From: JAITWN01 sp964388175
GTDB lineage: Bacteria; Pseudomonadota; Gammaproteobacteria; SZUA-140
Direction of reading: 5' to 3'
Assembly (NCBI GenBank): GCA_964388175.1
Contig: CAYLYS010000091.1
Span: forward strand, 1 to 7,053
DNA: 7,053 nucleotides
Each line of letters begins with the position of its first letter. Within the stretch, counting starts at the first letter, position 1. The notes beneath the pieces were generated by a model. That model saw only the letters and a list, made by a program, of their open reading frames with translations, had not been told where the DNA came from and searched no databases. The position numbers and the translations under genes were made by a program. Positions 1 to 5,192 of the stretch are shown piece after piece.

Positions 1-555
1 GTTTTTCTGATCGGTGGCGACCTCTACGGCTTGACCGATTTCACCGCCGTGACGGTGGAGGATGTGCCTGATCGAGGGCGGCGCGTCGCGCTGACGGGGC
101 AGCCCGTGCCGCTGCTGTATACGCCGGCGCGCGGCGCCGTGGCGCGTCTCGTCTCTGCGCTGGATTGGCGCTTTTGCGACGGCGCCCTGCTGCGGCGGCG
201 CGCGGTGCTGCGGCGCGTACGCGCCGGGGAAATCGATGCGCGCATCGTTTTTACCATCGCGCCCGAGGTGCCGCGCATCGCCTGCGCCGTCACGCTCACT
301 TACCGCGGCGGCCGTGCCGTGCGCTGGCTCAATCCGTGCGGACACGCGCTCGTTGCGGGAAGCGCGCCTTTCAGTCGTCGCTGCTCGGTGCGTGAAGCCG
401 GGGTGCCGATGGCGGCAGCGCAGCCGCTGCTATCGCAAGCACTGCCCTCGTCGATACCCGGCGCCGTCGCTTACTGCCTGCCGGCGATCGATCTGGCGCC
501 GGGCGAGACGTGGCGGGAAGTCGTGGTGGAATGGTCGCCCGAAACCCCGGTTTGA
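1..555 (+). CDS. C-terminal part of an unidentified protein (5' end outside window)
   Basis: The frame is open from the first base and ends with TGA at 553-555, giving 184 residues of a larger protein whose start lies to the left. A TTG at 31 could serve as a start, but open coding continues upstream of it without a stop and I see no reason to prefer it. Third codon positions are strongly G/C, which supports real coding. The protein is rich in Arg, Ala and Val. Its last part alternates short hydrophobic strands with turns (IVFTIAPEVP, AVTLTYRGG, WREVVVEWSP), which looks like a beta-sandwich or other all-beta domain. I see no membrane segment and no motif I can name. A secreted or carbohydrate-acting protein with a C-terminal beta domain would fit the locus, but that is only a guess. 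The gene converges on the asparagine-synthetase-like gene with 19 bp between the stops and no obvious terminator there. Confidence 0.6.
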   Translation, partial: VFLIGGDLYGLTDFTAVTVEDVPDRGRRVALTGQPVPLLYTPARGAVARLVSALDWRFCDGALLRRRAVLRRVRAGEIDARIVFTIAPEVPRIACAVTLTYRGGRAVRWLNPCGHALVAGSAPFSRRCSVREAGVPMAAAQPLLSQALPSSIPGAVAYCLPAIDLAPGETWREVVVEWSPETPV

Positions 556-574
556 CGCGGTCTTCAGGCCGGAA

Positions 575-2128
575 TCACGGCGCGCCGACGCGCAGCGCTT
601 TTTCCAATTCCAGCAGATAGAGCGCCGGGCGCAGATACCAGGTCGAGTCGCACTGACGGCGCGCGAGGTCGCGCGCCGTCATCAGCAGGATGCGTTCGCT
701 CTTGACCAGACGCGATCCCAGCATGCCGGGGTGGCGCGCGTAATGAGCGAGCAGTTCCCGCACCGAGCGCCGGTAATGGGCGCTGTGCTCGCGTCCTTTC
801 ATCGGCGCCGTTTCCTTGTCCTCGAAGGGCAGGTGCGCGTGCTGCGGGTACGCGCGGCGGATGGTTTCGTCGTGCAGGGCGTTGCCGAGCGAGAACGAGA
901 CGTCGAGGTTGATCAGGAAGTCGAAAACGTCGTGGTCGAGGTACGGCGTGTAGACCCTGTCGACGTGCGACAGGATGGAATAGGGAATGAGGCCGACGCC
1001 GCGCCGGGTGCGATTCCAGAAGATGTAGGATATGAGCGGATTGCGCGCGTTCCGGTGCCGCTCGAGCTCCGTGGTCATGCGCGCCACGGCCGCCGCCTCG
1101 GTCACGCGTTGGCTCAGTTCGGGACGCAGGGCGGTTTGCAGGAAATGATCCATGCCTCTCGCTTCGCGCAGCAACTGCGTGGCCAGCGCTTCCAGTCGGC
1201 CGTCGCGGAACAGCGCCATCTTCTCTTCGTTGAGCTGAAATCCTCCGGACAGCACGCTGCCGGCGAGACCGTCGTAGAGGGTGTGGGCGCGCCCTTTCAG
1301 ATAAGCCGATACCGGCAGCAGCCAGGTGTGGCCGCTGCCGCAGTATTCGGTGATCTCGATGTCCTTGAGATTGGCTTTGAAGAATGACGGCGGCATGTCG
1401 ATTTCGACGTGCGTGAGCTGCAGTGCGTCGCGCATCAGGCGGGCGATGCGGATGTCTTCATTGCTCGACGGCGGACGCGATTTCACCGTGACGGTGAGAT
1501 CGGGCCGGTGCCCCTGCGCCAGCAGCTCGAACAGGATGTGGCGTGAGTCGCGGCCGCCGCTGATCGGCACGGTGAAGGCATCGTCCGCGGGGCGCCGCCG
1601 CGTGATCGCCTGGCGGAAGAGATCGGCGTACTGTTCCACCGCTTCATCGAAGGTCTGTGCGACGGGCGCCGTCGGCGAGGTGTCGAGCGAGCCGCCGCCG
1701 AGAGTCAGCTCTCCCCGGCTCCATCTGAGCGTGCTGCCGGGAGGCAGGGCACGGACGTGTTCGAAGGGCGTGTCTTCACCGAGAAAAAAGCCGAGGCGGA
1801 AGAAGACGGCGAGCGCGGCGTAATCGAGCGTCTTGGGGAAACGTCCGTCGAGTACGTGCGGTATCGACGGTGACAGCCGGATTTCGCCGCCGTGGCAGGC
1901 ATAGAACAGTGGATAGATACCGTAGCGGTCGTTGCGCACGGTCAGGGATTCGCCGTCCCACCGCCAGGAAACGAAGATACCGTCGGGTATGCCGGCGCGT
2001 CCGGGTGCGAGACGGTGCCCGAGCAGACAGTCCGTCGTGCCCGCGACCGTGGTTTCGCCGCCCGCGAAGCGCGCGCTGAACCAGGGCCGCTCACGCGAGG
2101 AGAGGATGCCGATATCGGGTTGCTTCAT
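575..2128 (-). CDS. Asparagine-synthetase-like amide-forming enzyme with degenerate glutaminase domain
   Basis: The 517-residue protein has the two-domain plan of asparagine synthetase B, which hydrolyses glutamine in the N-terminal domain and adenylates a carboxylate in the C-terminal domain. Residues 1-150 resemble the Ntn glutaminase fold: RNDRYGIYPLFYA (65-77) matches the RDRFGxKPLYY region of AsnB. However, the protein begins MKQPDIGIL rather than MCGI, so the Cys-2 nucleophile is missing; the only other Cys in this domain are 34 and 78. Residues 155-517 form the synthetase domain. The ATP pyrophosphatase loop is intact as SGGRDS (190-195). A second loop, DGLAGSVLSGG (286-296), corresponds to the AsnB GEGxDExxGG region but has Ser291 near the usual acidic residue. 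TPYLDHDVFDF (394-404) matches the conserved PFLDH segment. Its ATG overlaps the upstream glycosyltransferase stop (ATGA), implying coupled translation; no Shine-Dalgarno is visible. In polysaccharide loci such homologues (WbpS type) are thought to amidate sugar acids. Beta-lactam synthetase and lasso cyclases are related enzymes that also do not use glutamine. The fold assignment is secure; the substrate is unknown. Confidence 0.9.
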   Translation of the reverse strand: MKQPDIGILSSRERPWFSARFAGGETTVAGTTDCLLGHRLAPGRAGIPDGIFVSWRWDGESLTVRNDRYGIYPLFYACHGGEIRLSPSIPHVLDGRFPKTLDYAALAVFFRLGFFLGEDTPFEHVRALPPGSTLRWSRGELTLGGGSLDTSPTAPVAQTFDEAVEQYADLFRQAITRRRPADDAFTVPISGGRDSRHILFELLAQGHRPDLTVTVKSRPPSSNEDIRIARLMRDALQLTHVEIDMPPSFFKANLKDIEITEYCGSGHTWLLPVSAYLKGRAHTLYDGLAGSVLSGGFQLNEEKMALFRDGRLEALATQLLREARGMDHFLQTALRPELSQRVTEAAAVARMTTELERHRNARNPLISYIFWNRTRRGVGLIPYSILSHVDRVYTPYLDHDVFDFLINLDVSFSLGNALHDETIRRAYPQHAHLPFEDKETAPMKGREHSAHYRRSVRELLAHYARHPGMLGSRLVKSERILLMTARDLARRQCDSTWYLRPALYLLELEKALRVGAP

Positions 2129-3138
2129 GAGGCGCGCTGATCGTTGCCGGTGCGCCGGCGCAGAATACCGAACAGCGTAGGCAGGAAGGCGGCGGCGGTG
2201 GCCGGGTCTTCACGCAGGGTGGCGAAGATGGTGCGCCAGTCGAGCGGTGTGCGCTGTTTCAGCAGGTGCAGTGTGCTGGCGGTGAATGATCGCCGCGAGT
2301 CGGCGAGATGGTTTGCCACATGCCGTCGCTGTGCCGGCGACAGCGCGATTTCGGCGAGAATGCACTTGGACAGCCTGATATAGCTCGACAGCAGGCGCAG
2401 CGAGGTGGGCGATCCCCATTGCGATTTATCGAAGATGTTCACCCCTTCGCCCTCCTCGGCATAGAGCCTGGGCGAGAAGGCGACGCGCTGCAGATGCTGT
2501 CCCAGCGTCAGCTTGAAGAGGCGGTCCTGGCCATTGAACAGCGCGGGGTTGAAGCGCACGCTCGGAAAGCGATCGAAGCGATAGGCGAGCGTGGTCGGGC
2601 CGATGATGCTGCTGCGCCGCACCAGCAGATCGAAGAAATTGCCGCGGTATTCGTATATATCGCGTGCGGCGTCGACGGACGGATGTTCCGCCGCGCGGAT
2701 ATTGAGGGCGTCGGAAGCATCCCATTCGAAGCGCGTCCTGTCGATGCCGGTACGGGTGCTGTTGCCGATGAAAAGATCATAGCCCTGTTCCAGCGCGCAG
2801 ACCGCGTCGGCCAGGAAGGGGCCGGTCCATTGATCGTCGGAATCGAGAAAGGTGACGAAGCGGGTGCCGGGCGGCACGTTGTCGAGACCCTTGTTGCGTG
2901 CGGCGCCGGGTCCGGCGTTGGGCTGATGGATCAGCAGCAGGCGATCATCCGCTGCCGGCAGGAGTTCGGCCAGCTCTTCCTGCGCCGGTACGGGCGAGGA
3001 ATCGTCCACGACGATGACGAGGAAGTCCCGCGGTCCGTCCTGGTCGAGAATGGACTGCACGCACTGCCGCAGCAGTCCGCGTTCCCGCTGGTAATAGGGG
3101 ATGACGATGGCGATGGACGGTGTCGTGCGATCGTTCAT
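2125..3138 (-). CDS. Family 2 glycosyltransferase (GT-A fold)
   Basis: The 337-residue protein is predicted to be cytoplasmic and to transfer a sugar from a nucleotide-sugar donor, probably onto a lipid-linked glycan. The GT2 landmarks appear in order: the first beta strand IAIVIPYYQRERGL (9-22), the nucleotide-binding VVDDSS (43-48), NAGPGAARNKGL (74-85), and the metal- and donor-binding FLDSDD (97-102). NGQDRLF (202-208) sits where GT2 enzymes carry the ED/QD catalytic-base motif. The roughly 110 residues after it are mostly helical, with no clear transmembrane span. ATG at 3138 is chosen because it leaves the short leader typical of the family; the upstream sequence is pyrimidine-rich and has no Shine-Dalgarno. 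The stop overlaps the asparagine-synthetase-like start by 4 bp, so the two products are probably made together. The gap from the TPR gene is 128 bp. Donor and acceptor sugars cannot be read from the sequence. Confidence 0.92.
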   Translation of the reverse strand: MNDRTTPSIAIVIPYYQRERGLLRQCVQSILDQDGPRDFLVIVVDDSSPVPAQEELAELLPAADDRLLLIHQPNAGPGAARNKGLDNVPPGTRFVTFLDSDDQWTGPFLADAVCALEQGYDLFIGNSTRTGIDRTRFEWDASDALNIRAAEHPSVDAARDIYEYRGNFFDLLVRRSSIIGPTTLAYRFDRFPSVRFNPALFNGQDRLFKLTLGQHLQRVAFSPRLYAEEGEGVNIFDKSQWGSPTSLRLLSSYIRLSKCILAEIALSPAQRRHVANHLADSRRSFTASTLHLLKQRTPLDWRTIFATLREDPATAAAFLPTLFGILRRRTGNDQRAS

Positions 3139-3208
3139 GGGCGAGGAGAGCGGCGGTGTGCCGGCGGCGCCGCCGATAGGGCGGCGCGTTGCACGGGTGT
3201 CTGGAGGG

Positions 3209-3260
3209 TTGCCCGGTTGATCAAGAGCGGGCAGTGGCGGCAGACCGGCAAACCGGGCGA
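3209..3260 (-). repeat. Inverted repeat just after the TPR gene
   Basis: GCCCGGTT at 3211-3218 is the exact reverse complement of AACCGGGC at 3251-3258. One wobble pair and one further pair extend it to ten positions. The 32-nt loop is long and no T-tract follows on the minus strand, so this is a weak terminator or processing hairpin at best. It lies 7 bp past the TPR stop, inside the 128-bp gap before the glycosyltransferase. A GC-only 14-bp palindrome (3162-3175) occupies the same gap. In DNA this GC-rich either could be chance. Confidence 0.25.
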
Positions 3261-3266
3261 GCGCTG

Positions 3267-3911
3267 TTACTCATCACTGATCCAACGCCCCTTCTTTTTC
3301 AGTTCGTCGATCAGCGAGCTGTCCGTGTAGCCGCCGGCGAAAGCTTCGCGGGCATAATGCTGCGCGTTGTCGAGGTCGCCCGCGCCGAGGTAGAGTAGCC
3401 CGAGTTGATGCTGTATTCTGGCGTTGCCGGGTTCCAGGCGCAGCGCCGCTTCGGTGTGCTTGATGGCGTCCTCGGTCTTGCCGACGCGCTGCAGATGGAT
3501 GCCGAGCGCCAGACGGACCATGCCATCGGCGGGTCGCCACGCCGCCCCGCGCTGGAACCAGCAGATGACGCTGTAGGTGCTGCCTTCAGGATGTTCATTG
3601 CCCACCTGCACCACCAGCCGGGACATGGCGTCGAGCGCCCGATAGTGGTTGGGGAATTTGTTCAGGGTATAGGACAGATCCTGGGCGACGTATTTGCTCG
3701 CTCTGCTGTCGGTCAGGCTTTCGATTTCGGGTCTGAAATGGTAGCGCTCCACCACCGGCAGAAAACGCTCACGGGCATGAGGGTCGCGATAGTCGTGCGG
3801 TCCGGCGGGTGTCCGGACCAGGCGACCGCAGTCCGCCAGCGCCGCTTCCTGCGCGCCGAACAGCAGCAGCGCCGTGATCAGAATCAGCGGATATGAAGAC
3901 AGCTTGAGCAT
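3267..3911 (-). CDS. Exported TPR-repeat protein of a polysaccharide locus
   Basis: The 214-residue protein has a clear signal peptide: Lys-3, a hydrophobic core at about 8-19 (PLILITALLLFG), and a signal peptidase I site after ALA (24-26). The mature form would start DCGRL in the periplasm. LADC just before Cys-28 is not a good lipobox because of the Asp, so a lipoprotein is unlikely. Residues 27-125 hold a non-repeat region with PEIESL (61-66), DLSYTLNKFPNHYRALDAM (78-96) and two Cys overall (28 and 117) that could pair. TPR-like helices follow: GIHLQRVGKTEDAIKHTEAA (137-156) with a P at 161, and LGLLYLGAGDLDNAQHYARE (170-189). TPR units bind proteins, so a scaffolding role in glycan assembly or export is plausible, but no enzymatic function is visible. 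It is the first gene of the minus-strand group and lies behind a strong promoter, with a leader of about 100 nt. I see no Shine-Dalgarno before its ATG. Confidence 0.82.
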   Translation of the reverse strand: MLKLSSYPLILITALLLFGAQEAALADCGRLVRTPAGPHDYRDPHARERFLPVVERYHFRPEIESLTDSRASKYVAQDLSYTLNKFPNHYRALDAMSRLVVQVGNEHPEGSTYSVICWFQRGAAWRPADGMVRLALGIHLQRVGKTEDAIKHTEAALRLEPGNARIQHQLGLLYLGAGDLDNAQHYAREAFAGGYTDSSLIDELKKKGRWISDE

Positions 3912-4018
3912 GGGTGAACGTGTAGCAATGGCGGCGTATCATGCGCTGGCTGTGCCGGGTCGGCGCGACGGATGCTTGCTTCCGACAGGGGTTAGCGGCC
4001 TGGGGTTGAGCTTCTGAA

Positions 4019-4048
4019 ATTATAAGATGGTGTTCGCGCGGCTGTCCA
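4019..4048 (-). promoter_or_regulatory. Sigma-70 promoter for the minus-strand operon
   Basis: On the minus strand, TGGACA (4048-4043; 5 of 6 to the -35 consensus) is followed by an 18-bp spacer and TATAAT (4024-4019; perfect -10). It sits in a short AT-rich island within GC-rich DNA. Transcription would start near 4012, leaving a leader of about 100 nt before the TPR gene ATG at 3911. No matching plus-strand promoter of similar quality was found; TATAAG at 4021-4026 on the plus strand overlaps this site but has no -35 at proper spacing. Confidence 0.65.
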
Positions 4049-4135
4049 CCGGGCCGGCGAACTGGCCTAAAACGCCTTTCTGCCGATACGTTGGTCACGA
4101 CGCGGTCATGGACGCTACGGCGGCGCGCGGTTTTT

Positions 4136-4144
4136 GGAGTCATG
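4136..4144 (+). promoter_or_regulatory. Ribosome-binding site and start choice for the second glycosyltransferase
   Basis: GGAG at 4136-4139 lies only 2 nt before the ATG at 4142, closer than normal. A second in-frame ATG at 4163 is preceded by GAAGGGA (4154-4160), also very close. Neither is ideal. The first gives 339 residues, the second 332 with a leader more typical of the family. The open frame also extends upstream to 4091, but that sequence does not look like a protein N-terminus. Confidence 0.45.
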
Positions 4145-5161
4145 AATACGAGTGAAGGGAAGATGAAAGGAACTCATGAGCCGCTGGTGTCGGTGATCAT
4201 GCCGGCGTACAACACCGCGCGCTATATCCGCGAAGCGATCGACAGCGTGCTCGATCAGGACTATGGCAACAAGGAGCTCATCGTCATCGACGATGGCTCC
4301 ACGGACGGAACGCTGGACATCGTTCGCTCCTATGGCGACCGTCTGACGCTGATTACCCAGCAGAATCAGGGTTCGGCCGTGGCCCGCAACGCGGGGCTCG
4401 CCGCCGCGCGCGGGGAGTACATCGCTTTTCTCGATTCGGATGACGTCTGGCTGCCGGGAAAGCTTGGCTTGCAGGTGCGTTATCTGCAGGATCATCCCGG
4501 CATCGGCATGATCTACGCCCGCTGGCAGGTGTGGAAGCCGGGCGCCGATGGTGGGTTTGCGCCGGCGGCGAGCTTGGTGGATGTGCACGATGGCGGCCGT
4601 TCTTCCGCCGATGCGCCGGCTATCGTCGCCGAACAATCCGGCTGGCTTTACAACCGTCTGCTGTTCACTTCCCTGCTGCATACCATTACGGTGATGGCGC
4701 GGCGCGAACTGGTGGCCGCCGTGGGCGAGTTCGACGCCGAGCTCAAGCGCGGCCAGGACTATGACTACTGGCTCAGGACTTCGCGCGTTACGGAAATCCG
4801 CCAGCTCGATCGCGTGCTCGCGCTCTATCGCGTGCACGGCGAGGGCTGCGTCAAGAAATGGCCGCACGAGAACTATGAAAAACTGGTGGTGGAAGGCGCC
4901 CTGCAACGCTGGGGCCTGGAGGGACCGACCGGTGAGCGGACGTCGGCGGCCGACATCGAGCGGCGGCTGGCCGAGATCTGCTTCAGTTTCGGTTATCACC
5001 ACTACTGGGAGGGTTCGCCGCAGCTGGCGCTGCGCTCCTTCCGCGAGGCGCTGCGTCACCGGCCCTGGCATCCGGCTTCCTGGCGCTATCTCCTCATGAG
5101 TCTGCTGAAAGCCCGCACCGGCTCGTCACGACTCGCCTCGCCATCGTCCGACGCGTCGTGA
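4142..5161 (+). CDS. Family 2 glycosyltransferase with TPR-like C-terminal tail
   Basis: Counted from ATG 4142 the protein has 339 residues. The GT-A domain shows all expected landmarks: VSVIMPAYNTARYI (16-29), IDDGSTDGT (49-57) for nucleotide binding, QNQGSAVARNAGL (74-86), FLDSDDVWLPGK (96-107) for metal and donor binding, and GQDYDYWLR (204-212) holding the probable catalytic Asp. After residue 225, LALYRVHGEG is the usual end of this GT2 subgroup. The tail at 277-317 then reads like one TPR helix pair: FGYHHYWEGSPQLALRSF, then REALRHRPWHPASW. It should be a cytoplasmic, membrane-associated sugar transferase acting on a lipid-linked acceptor; its specificity cannot be told. The flippase-like ABC gene follows after 31 bp on the same strand, so the two are probably co-transcribed. 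It differs clearly from the glycosyltransferase on the other strand and is not a recent duplicate. Confidence 0.92.
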   Translation: MNTSEGKMKGTHEPLVSVIMPAYNTARYIREAIDSVLDQDYGNKELIVIDDGSTDGTLDIVRSYGDRLTLITQQNQGSAVARNAGLAAARGEYIAFLDSDDVWLPGKLGLQVRYLQDHPGIGMIYARWQVWKPGADGGFAPAASLVDVHDGGRSSADAPAIVAEQSGWLYNRLLFTSLLHTITVMARRELVAAVGEFDAELKRGQDYDYWLRTSRVTEIRQLDRVLALYRVHGEGCVKKWPHENYEKLVVEGALQRWGLEGPTGERTSAADIERRLAEICFSFGYHHYWEGSPQLALRSFREALRHRPWHPASWRYLLMSLLKARTGSSRLASPSSDAS

Positions 5162-5185
5162 AGCGCGGCGGACGACACATACCGC

Positions 5186-5192
5186 AGGATTC
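5186..5192 (+). promoter_or_regulatory. Ribosome-binding site of the ABC transporter gene
   Basis: AGGA at 5186-5189 precedes the ATG at 5193 by 3 nt. It supports this start, which gives MKTFRSVLRLL, the short amphipathic N-terminus usual before the first membrane helix. Confidence 0.5.

Noticed and set aside
236..1387. 383-codon plus-strand frame crossing the convergent gene junction
   Set aside because: It overlaps two better-supported frames, is Arg-rich without recognisable motifs, and runs antisense to the conserved synthetase domain.
3139..3266. Internal promoter between the TPR gene and the glycosyltransferase
   Set aside because: TATCGG and TTGATC are present on the minus strand, but no pair has proper spacing and adequate match.
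2308..3330. 340-codon plus-strand frame antisense to the first glycosyltransferase
   Set aside because: The opposite strand encodes all GT2 motifs. This frame has no motif and is explained by codon bias.
4111..4122. Possible ops-like antitermination element (GTAGCGT on the minus strand)
   Set aside because: Only seven bases match, and it lies upstream of the minus-strand promoter, so it would not be in that transcript.
3769..4143. 124-codon minus-strand frame spanning the leader and start of the TPR gene
   Set aside because: It overlaps the TPR gene's signal peptide in another frame and its product shows no motif or signal sequence. The TPR frame is the convincing one.
4115..5071. 318-codon minus-strand frame antisense to the second glycosyltransferase
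   Set aside because: It is a shadow of a clear GT2 gene, and its product has no family features.
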